From the NCBI GenBank assembly GCA_007570785.1, contig ML661796.1:1544284-1608283 (forward strand): 64,000 nucleotides of DNA. The letters run 5' to 3'. Position 1 is the first letter of the stretch. Every line of letters begins with the position of its first letter. Position numbers and translations under genes: made by a program. The DNA is from Antilocapra americana (taxonomy: Eukaryota > Chordata > Mammalia > Artiodactyla > Antilocapridae). Positions 34,033 through 45,487 of this stretch are shown one piece after another. The notes below the pieces were generated by a model. It ran no database searches. It had not been told where the DNA came from and saw only the letters and a list, made by a program, of their open reading frames with translations.

Positions 34033-34595
34033 ATAAACATATAGATCAGTGGAATGGAATTCAGAGTCCAGATGTAAACCCATATATCTATGATTGTCTG
34101 ATTTTCAATAAGGATGTCAAGACCACTTTTCAATGGGGAAACGCTAGTCTCTTCAATAGGTAGTGTTAGGACAACTGGATATCCACATGCAAAAGAGTGA
34201 AGTTGGACTCTCTGTTTATACCATATACAAAAGTGAACTCAAGGTGGTATGATTTGAGAGAATAGCATTGAAATATGTATCTTATCATATGTGAAACAGA
34301 TCGCCAGTCCAAGTTTGATGCATGAGACAGGGTGCTCAGGGCTGGTGCACTGGGATGACCCAGAGGGGTGGGATGGGGAGGGAGGTGGGAGGGGTGTTCA
34401 GGATAGGGGACACATGTACACCCATGGCTGATTGATGTCAGTCTATGGCAAAAACTACTACAATATTGTAAAGTAATTAGCCTCCAATTAAAATAAATAA
34501 ATAAAAAAACGAACTCAAAATGGATCAAATGCTTAAACGTAAGAGCTAAAATTATAATAAAATCTTTAGATGAAAACCTAAGGGTAAATACTCCT
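34033..34595 (+). mobile_element. Artiodactyl L1 ORF2 fragment, interrupted
   Basis: Late ORF2 text at 34033-34242 (gataaacatatagatcagtg and onward) resumes at 34511-34595. An L1-BT 3' end is inserted between. Frames are broken. Confidence 0.8.
34243..34509 (+). mobile_element. L1-BT LINE, 3' end, inserted in older L1
   Basis: Same 3' UTR as the copy at 6221-6684, including the G-run block (about 34364-34410) and an A-rich end. The 8-bp word gaactcaa occurs on both sides (34235-34242 and 34511-34518), within a 10 of 12 match. Confidence 0.85.
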
Positions 34596-34604
34596 GACTT
34601 TGGA

Positions 34605-34855
34605 TTCTAATAATAAAAATGACAACCACTATCATTTCCTGGGGTCTTAGTAGAGCCCAGGCACTTTCATTTGCATTATCTCACAGAATTCTCTTAACCA
34701 CCTTGGGAGATATGGAGTATTATTGCTTCCAACTTACACGCTGAGCTTCAGAGGGGTTAAGTGACTTGCTCAAGGTCATACGGCTAGCAAGTGATAGGGC
34801 CAGGATTCAACTCCTGATCTACTTGACTCAACAGCTCAAACACTGAAGCACAATA
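34605..34855 (-). mobile_element. MIR SINE, antisense, nearly complete
   Basis: A clear reversed MIR: 'ttgcattatctcacagaatt', 'ttaagtgacttgctcaaggt', 'gccaggattcaactcctgat'. Confidence 0.9.
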
Positions 34856-35619
34856 TTACACAGGCACCTTGAAGTCTGCCAGTTGCTGACCTGGTTTTCT
34901 TACTGGGGGAAATCAGGCCGAACCCTTGAGGCCATTATTGCTGACTACCAGTTGATGAGCCTGCCCCTATTCACTACAATTCAGCCGCAGGCCTTGCTCT
35001 CTCATTTCCTACTTTTGTACCATCTGCAGCTGGCTTAGGTCCTCCCATTTCTGCTGGAGTGGAACATCTGGTTAACCCTTTCCTTCTGTAGGGGATCTCA
35101 GGGGAGGGTATGAGTCAAGGGCTGCTCCTGGAGAGGCCTGGCAATGCTTTACTCTTCATTAAATGTTTATGTGCATTATATACTTTATTATATGCAATTG
35201 GGTTTCTTATATGGTACTCCACTGCATAAATGACTCCCTAGACACGTTTGTGAATTTTCATTATTATAATATAAAGGCAGGCCAAGTTACAAGGCAGACA
35301 TGTTTTAAACTATTCAATTTTTCCCGGTACAGTAACCAAATCCAGGGGAGATTTGGCTTTTCACCCTTCACAGGATTGCTTGCTAGACAGCGTTAGTACT
35401 TCTATTGGTCAAAAAGTTTCAGTTTTGAATTTGAGTTGTTAGGAAGATGGGAAAGGCCATGGATAGGCTATTAACCCCATTTTCAATTTATTTTAGATCC
35501 ACTTGTACCCTTTCGTTTTGTGGGCTTGTTTATATAACATAAAGTTAGATCTTAGGAAAGCTAATATCTTTATATTGAGAAGATGATGAAGCCATGGGTA
35601 TTAAGAAATATGACTTCAT
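34856..35619. other. No gene or repeat recognised
   Basis: Moderate GC at 34860-35150, then AT-rich. No known features. Confidence 0.4.
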
Positions 35620-36025
35620 GCATTCACTTATTTATTCATTTTTAAAGCTGACTTTTGTTGAGCATTTACTGTACTCTCAGCAGAGTTCTGATAGCTAAGA
35701 TGGTAAAGAATCTGCCTGCAATGCAGGAGATACGGGTTCAATCCCTGGGTCTGGAAGATTCCCTGGAGAAGGAAATGGCAACCCACTCCAGCATTCTTGC
35801 CTAGAGAATTCCATGGACAGAGGAGCCTGAAGGGCTATAGTTCCTGGGGTTGCAAAGAGTCAGACACGAATGAGCGACTAACACTTTCACTAAATGTGTG
35901 GAGATGTATATAAGACATGGTGTTCATTCTCAAAGAATCCATATTCTAGTGGGGCAACGGGTAAATTTACAATTTCAGTGTAGTGTGATAGCTGCTATGA
36001 AGGAGATATGCCCAGAGTATTAGGA
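35620..36025 (-). mobile_element. L2 LINE 3' end, antisense, split by a SINE
   Basis: Reversed L2 end at about 35620-35689 (tttattcatttttaaagctg, gttgagcatttactgtactc) continues at about 35897-36025 (ccatattctagtggggcaac). Confidence 0.65.
35690..35895 (+). mobile_element. Bov-tA/BovA SINE inside L2
   Basis: Head variant (tgatagctaagatggtaaag) to tail (gacacgaatgagcgactaac). The borders with L2 lack a clear target duplication. Confidence 0.9.
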
Positions 36026-36329
36026 GAAAACAGATTAGAGAGTGGTACATGAAAAAAAAAAACTGATGAATAAGTCATTCATTGAAGTCAATACTTTTGT
36101 TCACAGAAAGGTATTTGCTTTAGAGAAGTTGGTGTTTCTCTGGCTGCAGTGGAGATGGCCCCCTGGACAACCTGGGAATCCACATATTAAAGATGGTGGA
36201 TTGCTGTCAGGCTGGCACCCTGCATGCATAAAGACTGATCTGCCTACTCTTTAGGTGCCCAGTACTGTTATATGAGCAAGAAAGACACTTCTATGAGGTT
36301 TGAGTGATTATACATTTCAGAGTTTATAC

Positions 36330-36540
36330 GTTACAGCAGGTAGCCCATCCTCATCAATACAATTACAAGGTCATGTCAGTTTTCATAATATCTCGATTCT
36401 GGCCCCTCTTCTCCATCACCTCCGCCACCATTAAGATCCTCATTGTGTCCCTCCTGGACTACAGCAACAATCCTCTGACTTCTTTTTCTTCTTTGCCTTC
36501 AGCTCTCCTTGCTAAGTGGAAGACTATTATGTTTTACCCA
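36330..36540 (+). mobile_element. Possible L2 LINE fragment
   Basis: Contains 'ttgtgtccctcctggactac' and 'agcaacaatcctctgacttc', which recall an L2 3' segment. The rest is uncertain. Confidence 0.4.
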
Positions 36541-36869
36541 ACATGTTTCAGAGAAACAATGCCTTAGGCCAGAGGACTATTAAAGAAAGGACTGCTTCAG
36601 TGGTAGGCACTCCTCAGATGCTTCTCCTGTGCAGGCAGCCTTCTTCTCTGCTCTGTTCAAGGTAGTTTGTAAAATAGCCCATGGGCTAGGCCCCAGCCAG
36701 AATTGCTTAGCTTTTCTCTAATTTAAGGACCCAGAGAGATGTCATATAGCATTTGCTGTTGGACAGTAGAGAAGCAAGTTTGAGAGTATGAATGATTCAG
36801 GGAAATTCATTCCTATTACTGGAGGGAGAACTCAGGGTACATGTGCTCCTGATTTAGTGGAAGAGTCGG

Positions 36870-37110
36870 AGAGTAAGTGATATTTTCATCCAAGCTCAAC
36901 CACTTATTAGCTGTTGTGACATTCGATAAGTTACTTGACCTCCTTCTGATTTCAGAATTTTTTTCTGTAATATAGGAATGAAATTAAATAAAATTAAAAA
37001 TTATAAAAACCTCAGAGAGTTGTGAGGATTACGTGAGGTGTGATACATGTAAAGTAATTGGAATAGTAGCTGGTACATAGTTAAGTCCTTAAATATTTTT
37101 ACAATTATCA
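36870..37110 (+). mobile_element. MIR SINE
   Basis: Contains 'agctcaaccacttattagct', 'gagttgtgaggattacgtga' and 'tagctggtacatagttaagt'. An A/T-rich insertion lies at about 36975-37005. Confidence 0.75.
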
Positions 37111-37949
37111 TTTTTAATACTATGTAGAAAGAATAGCTCTTTTCTCATAATGATTATTTCTCTCACTTAAAAAGTTTTTTTCCATATTGAATTGAAGTTT
37201 CTACTAGTGTTTTAGAAAAATAAAGCTACCAAGTAGCCAAAGACTTCCCTGGAGGGTACAAATTATTCCTGGCTTGGAAATACAGCTTGCTCTGTTGCTG
37301 AGTTGTATTTAAATCCATATTTCCCAATGACTTTCAGTTATAGCAGGTTCTTCCTTGAAGCTTATGTTTAGAAATGCAATATAGCTGTATAATTTTTTCC
37401 CCAAGTTGAGGAACAAACACAAGCAAAAATGGGGAACATTTTTTAGGGAAAGCTTTTAAGGCCATGTTAGCTAAAGCCATGGCTAAAAGGAATATTGAGG
37501 TTTCTGGAGCTGTTTCAGGGTCAATACAAAGTGTTGTGTTTTGAGTCAAGTTCTCTCAGTGGACTCCTGCCCTTGTTATTTCTTGTCCTCTGAAGCATCT
37601 TTGTCACTTGTATTTTCTGCTAAAAAGAAGTGATTTGTGATTTCTTATGTGCCACATAGATCTGAGAGGGAAGATATCAGATTCTCCTGTCTCATTTTCT
37701 CCAACAAGATAAGGGCAGATGGGCAAGGGCACAGATCATAAGCTTCATTTCTCTCTGGATCTGGTTAAGTAAGATCAAAAATCGCCACTATTGCATTGTT
37801 TTCTACCTTCTGTGAATTGAGGGTAAATAGGTGCTGAAGCAAGTATAGATAAAGACAGTAACCACCAAATCTTCAAAATATAAATACAGCTAGCTGCACA
37901 GAAAGACTAGCATCACCCAACTAGCACTTTACAACACAAAGCCTTAGAA
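37111..37949. other. No gene or repeat recognised
   Basis: Unassigned, with no long open frame. Confidence 0.4.
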
Positions 37950-38165
37950 CAGAGGTCAGCAAACTTTTTCTGTAAAGGGATAGATTAGTATTTTAAGTTT
38001 TGTGGGCCATATAATCTCTGTCACAACTACTTAATTTCACTATTGTACTAGGACAGCCATAGGCTATAATAAACAAATAGGCAAACTGTGTTCTAATAAA
38101 ACTTTATTTACAAAAATAGGCAGCAGGCAGGATTTGGTCCAAGGGCTATAGTTTGCTGACCTCCT
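37950..38165. mobile_element. hAT-type non-autonomous DNA transposon
   Basis: The terminal inverted repeats are visible: cagaggtcagcaaact at the left and agtttgctgacctcct at the right, 14-15 bp with little mismatch. Interior text (ttaagttttgtgggccatat, aataaaactttatttacaaa) matches a common mammalian hAT family whose name I do not recall. The flanking 8-mers match at about 5 of 8 positions. Confidence 0.85.
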
Positions 38166-38612
38166 ATTTAGAGATTTATAGAACTCTAGGAGATGACAAG
38201 GAAATGAGCCTGGGAGGGAACATAGCCTCCTTCTGATCCTAAAGGTAATAGGTGAGGAGCATTAGCATGACCTTCCATTGAAATGTGTATGGAGATGAAG
38301 GCACAGTAAGAACAGAGTCTATAGGTCCCTATTCCTTAGAAACTCTAAAGAGATGGGTGGGGTGAGAGGAGGGGCATTCTGGCTAATCCATGATGATTTA
38401 TACTTTGGTATGTCATCAAACGGGTTCAACTCAAGGTGAAGTAATGGAGCCACCATGACCTATTGACCTTGTTATGTCATCAAAAGAAACAGCTTTTGAC
38501 CGGAAAATGGTGGATTTCTTCCTAGCGGTTTGCACATTACCCAGAAGCCTCTAGGTTGTTGGAATTTTTAATAAAATTTCAAACATGTCAGTAACAACTT
38601 GCCAATGCCATA

Positions 38613-38616
38613 GTGT

Positions 38617-38660
<44 letters not shown>
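38613..38660. repeat. (GT)n microsatellite
   Basis: About 23 GT units with one early interruption. Likely length-variable. Confidence 0.97.
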
Positions 38661-38666
<6 letters not shown>

Positions 38667-40540
38667 TTTAAGTAAGCACTTTGACTAAGTCCTCTGTTTA
38701 TTTCGTTGGGATAAAAATCATAGATTTGGCAAAAGGGAATGGTTTGGTGGGCAGCCCTCTGGCAAGTTTTGCCTGAACTTTGCCATTGTTGGTGTGCATA
38801 TATTTACATAGAGGAGAATATGATCCAGGGAAAGCAGCCCACATTGAGTGGAGATGACAGAAAAGGCATTTGATGTCTCATGTATTTAGAGGAAATTCAA
38901 AATATAAACCTTTGTCCATGGTTGCTATGAGGAGACGGGTCAACATTAGCTTAACAATGTAATACACTGAGTCTTGTCTACTTTCTAGGAGGAGGAGGAG
39001 AAAACAAAATGTATTTAGCAGAGGCAGACCTTTATTTAATTAGCTCTAATGTAAAGATTTCTTGTCTTTTGCAGCTACTCAGCTTTAAGAGAGTGCCTGG
39101 TACCTGAAGGCCGACTCCTACTGGGACTAATTCCATCCAGACAGCTCCAAGTATGTTCATTAGGCGCTGATTAGGTTTCACACAGGTGGGGAAGGTTAGG
39201 GGCACAGATAGGGAGGCGGTGCTGATTGTGTTAAGCATAAAACACCATCTGTTTCCCAAGTAAGAAAAGCAACTGCATCCATGCTTCTTGAAGGATACCA
39301 GGCCACTGCTGAAGCCATTGCTTCCTTCTTTACTTCCTTTCATTCTCCGGCCACATTTACAGGACTCAAAACAAGTTGGCAAGAATGAAGAAAACATAAA
39401 ATATCTAAAAGCTGTTGAAAAAGATGCTAAATTCTTAACCATTACATTCAGTCTGATCGGAGTGAATGGGAGATTTTCTTTCTCTAATGCAAGCATTGTA
39501 CTTGGCAGGAAAATAGAATACTACATTGATTCCTTTTCAAATGTAAGGACTATTTTTTTCCGCCAAGGCAAACAGCCTTCCCAGTTAGCCAGCTCTTCAG
39601 GGCACTTTAATATGGTTTTGTTTGGGACCAAAGAATGCAAATGAGCTGACATGCAGATTCCCCTTTTCTAAGAAAATAAACAGCCCTGAGACGCTTGGTG
39701 GAGGAGGGGCAGCAGTTGATGGAGTGAGCTGATGGGTACTTGAGTTCACCTGATAAGGGGTTCCTGCTACTTTGTTGCTTGCCCACACAGAGCCAGAGGC
39801 TCACAATGCCACACTTATTCCAGCCAGCCTCCTAGAGCAAACCACCTCACCACCTGGCCTTTCCCCATTCACTGTTTCTCTTTTCTGCTGAAGAAAACTT
39901 TCCTGCCCAGCAGGTGGTAGGGGCAGCCCATAGTGCAGAGCAAAGCTTGCCCCCACTTCTGCTCTTCAATTCATGACCTCACTGGTAAAGAGTCCCATCT
40001 TTATTATTGTAAGAGCTCAGCAAAGCCAGCTGGAAGCCAATCAGCGTGACTCCCGCCCCCACCCCAGGCAAATGAGGGGAGCAGGCAGCCTGGCCCTAGA
40101 GTCCAGGGCCAACAAGCCTCTCCTGGGGCTCTCCCAGTAAACTTCAGTTCTGTGGGTGCAGGGTGGCGTGTGCAGCCTGGGGTGGGAGTGGAGAGAGGAG
40201 AGCCTTGCCTATGCCTGTTCCCACTGGATTCTCTGGAGCAGCTCTGTTATCCTTCTGAGGAGTCAGCCCCCAGCATGCCTCAAGGGCAGCTGTGGTGGGG
40301 GAAGGGACGCCTGTCACCACTCTAGGAAACAAAGGGCTGAGACTCCTCCACTATGGAGTCTAATCCTGGATAACTCACCTCCCAGCTTCCTTCCTGCTGC
40401 ACAGCAGTCCTGCCTACTTCTTATAGTGATCACTTTATATACATATGTAGGGCATGACCTCAGCAGGAATGCTTCCCAAATTGGAAATCAGTTTTCTGAT
40501 AAGGTGACTCCCTAGTCTGCTCTTTGCCAATGATTTGTAC
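38667..40540. other. Repeat-poor, GC-richer interval; no confirmed gene
   Basis: The longest stretch here without a recognised interspersed repeat. GC content rises visibly at about 39650-40350. Overlapping frames of up to 154 codons (39032-39496 minus, 39288-39644 plus, 40156-40515 plus) have no recognisable domains and overlap on opposite strands, so I do not call them genes. A candidate exon at 39075-39150 is listed separately. Confidence 0.4.
39075..39150 (+). other. Exon-like segment with splice-site signals (unproven)
   Basis: A pyrimidine-rich stretch ending in AG (tttcttgtcttttgcag) precedes it, with a branch-point-like ctaat about 30 bases upstream. It ends before gtatgt, a good donor sequence. 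One of the three frames is open throughout (25 codons). The peptide resembles nothing I know, and such arrangements also arise by chance. Confidence 0.25.
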
Positions 40541-40544
40541 TGTA

Positions 40545-40990
40545 ATGCCTAATCTGGCACTCAAGGTCCTCTGCTGCCCGGCACTCACTCGTTACACCTC
40601 TTACCTGGTCTCTGAAGTATCTAGGTCTAGTGCCTTGGCTGTTCCCCAACCCACTGAACGTACCTCAGCCCTCACATTTGAACACAGATAATTTCTTCTG
40701 ACTGGAATGCCCACAGTCTCTTCTTTCTTCCATTAAGTTCCAGCCTGTTCCTTACAGGGCCTTTAAGCGTTCTTCAAGTCTGTCAGACCTGTTCCTCCTC
40801 TGGCATTTACTGTCTGTTCATCTTTGGGACATTTAGCATATGCCTGGTGGGGTTCTTAATATGTGTTTCTCATGAATTTGTTTTTCCTCTACCAATAGAT
40901 TGTTAAGCTTTCTGAGGGCAGAGGCTCTTTCTTATCTCCCTTACAGAACTTCGCACAGTACTAGGATAATAGTAGGAACCCAGTAAATTG
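40545..40990 (+). mobile_element. L2 LINE, 3' region
   Basis: Several hundred bases in L2 order: 'gcactcaaggtcctctgctg', 'ctgactggaatgcccacagt', 'ctttctgagggcagaggctc', 'gcacagtactaggataatag'. Confidence 0.85.
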
Positions 40991-41095
40991 GCCACTTGTA
41001 GGTTGACACCCCTTGATATCCTGGGTTAGTGTTTGTTTTTCCTATATTGGGCCTTTTCCCTACCATATAAAAGGATGAGATAAGAGGAAACTAAG

Positions 41096-41098
<3 letters not shown>

Positions 41099-41145
<47 letters not shown>
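41099..41145. repeat. (TG)n microsatellite
   Basis: About 23 uninterrupted TG units. Probably polymorphic. Confidence 0.97.
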
Positions 41146-41147
<2 letters not shown>

Positions 41148-41199
41148 TGTATGGTACACAAATACACATACATATCTACCTCATTTGTTGCTTTTGGTA

Positions 41200-41335
41200 A
41201 TTTCATGAGAGTTGTTATCCTGATTGTATAGATAAAGAGAACTGAGGCTCAGAGAGAGAAATGGTTTGCCTAGGTTTACACAGCCAGGAAGCTGCAGTGC
41301 GAATTTGAATACAGGTTGGCCTGATGCCAAAGCCA
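41200..41335 (-). mobile_element. MIR SINE, antisense
   Basis: Contains 'gagaactgaggctcagagag', 'cctaggtttacacagccagg', 'gcgaatttgaatacaggttg'. Confidence 0.8.
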
Positions 41336-41429
41336 AAGGGATCCCTACTGACTTTTGTGTCCCAGGTCCCAGGTAGGAAATGGAGGAAATTGAAGTCTAG
41401 AAAGAATGGATTTCATTTTTTATTATTTA

Positions 41430-41800
41430 GTCAAATATGATTCAATAAGCATTTGCTGTTTAGTATAGTATTTGATACATACTGTTCTGGATACTAGGGT
41501 GGATATAGAGATGAACAAGATAAAATCCTTGAGCTTCTCAGAGCTCACCACCTCACAGAGGCAAAAAGACTTAATGAATCTAATTCTGATAAAAAGCCAG
41601 CTGTGAAATAGAGCTATAGGTTAATGAGGAAATGAGAGAAGCATTGATTTTGACTGAAATTATTGGGGAAGTCATCTTGGAAAAAGCATAATTTTAGTTG
41701 GGCTTTAATGGAAATTTCAGATTTTTCTAAGTAAACAGAGAAAGAACCTTCCAAATTTGAGGACAGCTGGGGCAAAGACACTAAGGTGGGAAGGGCCCTA
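41430..41800 (-). mobile_element. L2-type ancient repeat, antisense
   Basis: Starts as reversed L2 (attcaataagcatttgctgt) and continues with old repeat text (gaagtcatcttggaaaaagc, ggcaaagacactaaggtggg). Assignment beyond L2-like is unsure. Confidence 0.5.
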
Positions 41801-42289
41801 CATGAATGTATGAATAAGGATTTTCTCTGTAGTCCAGCACCATTGGTTGAGTAGTGTGGTTACAAAATCCTGGTTGGAGAGATGCTATCGTGTTCCCTTG
41901 TCCTATGCCTAGGGCATAATCCAGGTATAAATAAGTGATTTCTTGGCCTCATTGATGATAGTACCTGAAGTGTTAAACTTAAGCAGTGGAAAGCCCATCA
42001 CAGTGACCTATGGACCTCTCCTTTGACTCAGTTACTTGTTTCAAGGTCATGGTTTCATAAACACTGTGTATCCTTTTTTATTCTTCTTGATTGCCATATT
42101 GAATGGTTAAAGAAGGGAAATTCCCAATTAGAAGTCATTCAACAACGCAGGTTAAAATTCCACAATCCATTTCCTTTCAAGTTAATGGAAAAGGTTGTTT
42201 AGGGGAAAAAATAGATGAATGTGCAATTTTTAAATCATAGTAATTCTAACCGTGAACAGAGAGGCCCCTGAGCAAAAGTAAACATTATG
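41801..42289. other. No gene or repeat recognised
   Basis: Unassigned AT-rich sequence. Confidence 0.4.
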
Positions 42290-42620
42290 TACTGAATATT
42301 TGCATTGCTCCAAAATTTGTATATTGAAATCCTAACCCCCAATGCAATGATATTAGGAAGTGAGGCCTTTGGGAGGTGATTAGATCATAAGAATGGAGCC
42401 CTCAAGAATGGGATAAGTGTCCTTATAAAAGAGACCCCAGAGAGCTATCTCCTCCACTTACACCATATGAGGACACAGCAAGAAGACAGCCATCTGTGAA
42501 CCAAGAAGGGGGTTCTCACCAGATGCTGAATTTGCAAGCGCCTTGATCTTGGATGCCCCAGCCTCCAGAATTGTTAGACATAAACTTCTGTTGTGTTAGT
42601 CACTCCATCTATGATATTAG
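42290..42620 (+). mobile_element. Solo LTR, MLT1-type (ERVL-MaLR)
   Basis: Well-preserved order: 'gtatattgaaatcctaaccc', 'tgaggcctttgggaggtgat', 'ccttataaaagagaccccag', 'cgccttgatcttggatgccc'. Same family and orientation as 23379-23730, and less diverged. No internal retroviral region is attached. Confidence 0.8.
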
Positions 42621-42699
42621 TCAACATGAGGGGGAAAGATCTGCTTTCTCTAGGATGGGAAATTCTGACTGCTCTCTTAACTGCCTCTCTAGAGTCAAT

Positions 42700-42955
42700 A
42701 CCGTGTTCTGGAAAAAACATAGGTTTTGGAATCAGACAGATATGTTTTTAAATCCCAGCTTTGCAACTTAGTAGCTACATGATCTTAAGCAAGTTACTTT
42801 ACCTCTCTGATGTGCATTTTCTTCATCAGTAAAATAAGGATAATTAAGAGACTACTTGCTAGGCTGTTGTGAGGATTCAAACAGATAACATACATACAAG
42901 TCCCTGGCTCAGTGCAAGGCACACAGTAAGGCTTTAATATATAATAACTGTCATT
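42700..42955 (+). mobile_element. MIR SINE, nearly complete
   Basis: One of the clearest MIRs in the window: 'ttttggaatcagacagatat', 'agcaagttactttacctctc', 'gctgttgtgaggattcaaac', 'gtgcaaggcacacagtaagg'. Confidence 0.92.
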
Positions 42956-43024
42956 TTGATTATATTTAGTTGAAAGTTTCTGCTTCCAGAACAATTGCCC
43001 CCCTTTCCTTTTGACTAAATAATA

Positions 43025-43115
43025 CATGTAGGGTAGGGACCATGTTACCTTTATCTAGCATCTCACAGTATTACTGCTATAGGTACTCAGTAAATATTTG
43101 TTGAATGAGTGGATG
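43025..43115 (+). mobile_element. L2 LINE, 3' end
   Basis: Ends in the L2 terminus 'ctcagtaaatatttgttgaa' followed by tgagtgga. Confidence 0.7.
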
Positions 43116-43739
43116 GAAAGGACAGCATCTAGCAAAGGGCATAATACCCAGTTGATGCTTAATAACTGACTTGCAACCAACCCAGTTGCATTAGGGACAG
43201 GGAAACAGACAAACCAGGAAGCCCAAGAATTGCTTTAGACTCATTTCAGCCATCTTTTTCTCAACAATCTTTGAAAATGGAAAATTGTGAGTTCCCCTTC
43301 TCTACCTTTTAGTAACCTGGTCTATCATCCTCTCCAAATCAGAAGTTAAACAAAAGGGTCAAAAGCTAATTCGTCAATCGAGAGTAAAAACTGACCAGCC
43401 ACAGGGTTTCTCTTTTTAAGGAAATTGCTTGCTGCTAACCTCTTGAAAGGAGCATCAGCTGGGAGGTTGAGAGACTGAGGTGCTTTTTGCTTGCACTAAC
43501 CTTGAAATATAGCGTTGGTCACATCCCGAGACACCTGAAATCTGCTGGGGATCCAACAGAGAGGAAACGATAGTGTTTAATTCATTTTAGATGAAAATAT
43601 AAATCTCTACTTTAGAATTGCTGTCTTTTTTTCATTTGGCCCTTCTACAGTTTGAAACCAAATCTTTAACAGTTGCTTTATATTCACTATCAGCCAACAT
43701 TTATATGAAACATCAGCTTTCTATATGACTTAGGTTCCC

Positions 43740-43790
43740 ATCTTCAGTAAGCATATATTTACTGAGCACCCTGCCAGGCCCTGGGACTCT
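43740..43790 (-). mobile_element. L2 LINE 3' scrap, antisense
   Basis: 'atatttactgagcaccctgc' then 'caggccctgggactct', a reversed L2 end. Confidence 0.5.
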
Positions 43791-43799
43791 CTTAGGGAC

Positions 43800-44869
43800 T
43801 CACGTGAGTTTGCTGAATCAACCCCAAGAAAATCTCCATTTGGCTAAATGGAATCAGAATCTTTGTGTGCTAAATTTGATTCTAAGGTTTTGAGAGATGC
43901 TTTCGTCTTGTTTATTTCAGAGTGGGCAGCTGCCTCCATGGCTGCATTGGAAGGACATGGAAAATAAGTCTACCCTAAAATATCCCTTTCTTCATTCCCA
44001 AACTAAAAATCTCTATCCTTTGCTTTACCAACAAGGGTGATAGCAAAGGAGGAAGCATTAACTTTTTTTGCAGAGAGCCCCAGGTGACAAAAAAAAATAT
44101 GCTTTATCCTTCTTGTTAACATCGTGGCCCAGGTTCCTTGGTCTACTGAGGTACAGAGAAGTTTTGCCTATGAAGGGTATCTGTGGGGGCAAAAATGGGT
44201 AATTCCATCCAAAAGGGGTGGTGCTAGAGGATAGAATACTTGACTCAGCAGCTCTGAAAGAAGAGAGAATGGAAAAGATGCCTGAGGGTGGAGCCAGAAA
44301 TACATTTAATGGACTTCATAATCTAGCTACTACATGGTCCTGTGAATGAGCCTCTCTTGCAGGAAGTCAAAATATAGTCTGAGTAAATTCAGGTTCAAAT
44401 TCAATGAAAACTATACTTTGGGACTATTGCCTACTCATTTGTTTGAACTGAATGTCATTTTCTTTGTTTGTTTCTTGTCTATGATGTAAGCACATTAGTG
44501 GTTCTCTCTTTACAAAGATCATCAGCATTACCCTCAAACTTAGGTTGAGAGGTCAAGGTATCCTTTGTCCACAACGAAAACTCTGCCAGAGGTCTTTTCA
44601 GATCTGGAAGTACTTTTCTTCCAAAATTCTAGGGAAGGAGTTTTCCTTCCTCTGAGATTCATTTGGCCAAACTAAAAAGTTTAAAATGAGCATGAATTAT
44701 CCTCCATTGCCCATATATCCACTTTATCCCATCTTTATTGCCACAGCTCTAAATGTGTAAAGGGGTCAGGGTGCAGTATGATGAGAAAGAGAGAGAGAAT
44801 TGGAGAGAAATCCAGAACAAAGGGAGTGGGAGATGGTAACCAAGGGAATGACGAGAACTTTAAAGCTAT
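43800..44869. other. No gene or repeat recognised
   Basis: Unassigned, with only short frames. Confidence 0.4.
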
Positions 44870-45145
44870 ATTTTGTTATATACCAGGGATTGTTAAAGGT
44901 CCAGATGATGTAGCAGTAAACAGAACAGAACAGACATAACTCTTGCTCTCATGGAGCTTACAGTCCAGTGGTGGAAAAGACAATAAGCAAGATTGCTTGG
45001 TTGAAAGTTTGAAAAACATAATGTTAATTGTAATGGAGAAAAGCAAATTAGGTAGGAAGAATAAGAAGCATGAGACAGGGACTTGCTCTTTTAGACAAGA
45101 TCAACAAAGAAGACCTCACTGAGAAGGTGACATTTGAGTCACTTT
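44870..45145 (-). mobile_element. L2 LINE 3' region, antisense
   Basis: Contains 'gctctcatggagcttacagt' and 'gaagacctcactgagaaggt', matching reversed L2-type text. Confidence 0.6.
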
Positions 45146-45284
45146 CTCAGCTATTTCCTAACACATAATTCTTGGTCAGAGTAAATGTTATTCAGTTTGG
45201 TGGTAGGAAACTTCAGGATATGAGGTGATGAGGCATGGTTCCAATGGAAACAGTAACTCCTCCAGTGACAAGTATTCTTAGAGG

Positions 45285-45412
45285 CCATCTCCTCTAGCCC
45301 CTGTATTTGAATATAGTGGTAAGTGACTTGCCTAAGCACATAGGCCAGTGAGAAGCAAAGTTAAGAAAATAAATCAGCTTTTCTGATTCCTAATCCAGTA
45401 TCCTTTTTATGT
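45285..45412 (-). mobile_element. MIR-related SINE, antisense
   Basis: Contains 'ggccatctcctctagcccct', 'ggtaagtgacttgcctaagc' and 'ctgattcctaatccagtatc'. Confidence 0.55.
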
Positions 45413-45487
45413 TACTTTAGAGTGAAAGGATACAGGTATTTCTTCTTGCCTGATTCAAAAATGGAAAATGTGGATATTACTCTCTTA

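Noticed and set aside
38613..38660. CRISPR-like regular repeats
   Set aside because: All regular repeats here are microsatellites or dispersed retroposons. There are no spaced direct repeats with unique spacers, and this is a mammalian genome.
39288..39644. 118-codon frame in the repeat-poor interval as a gene
   Set aside because: It overlaps a longer opposite-strand frame, has no recognisable domain and no supporting signal at its start.
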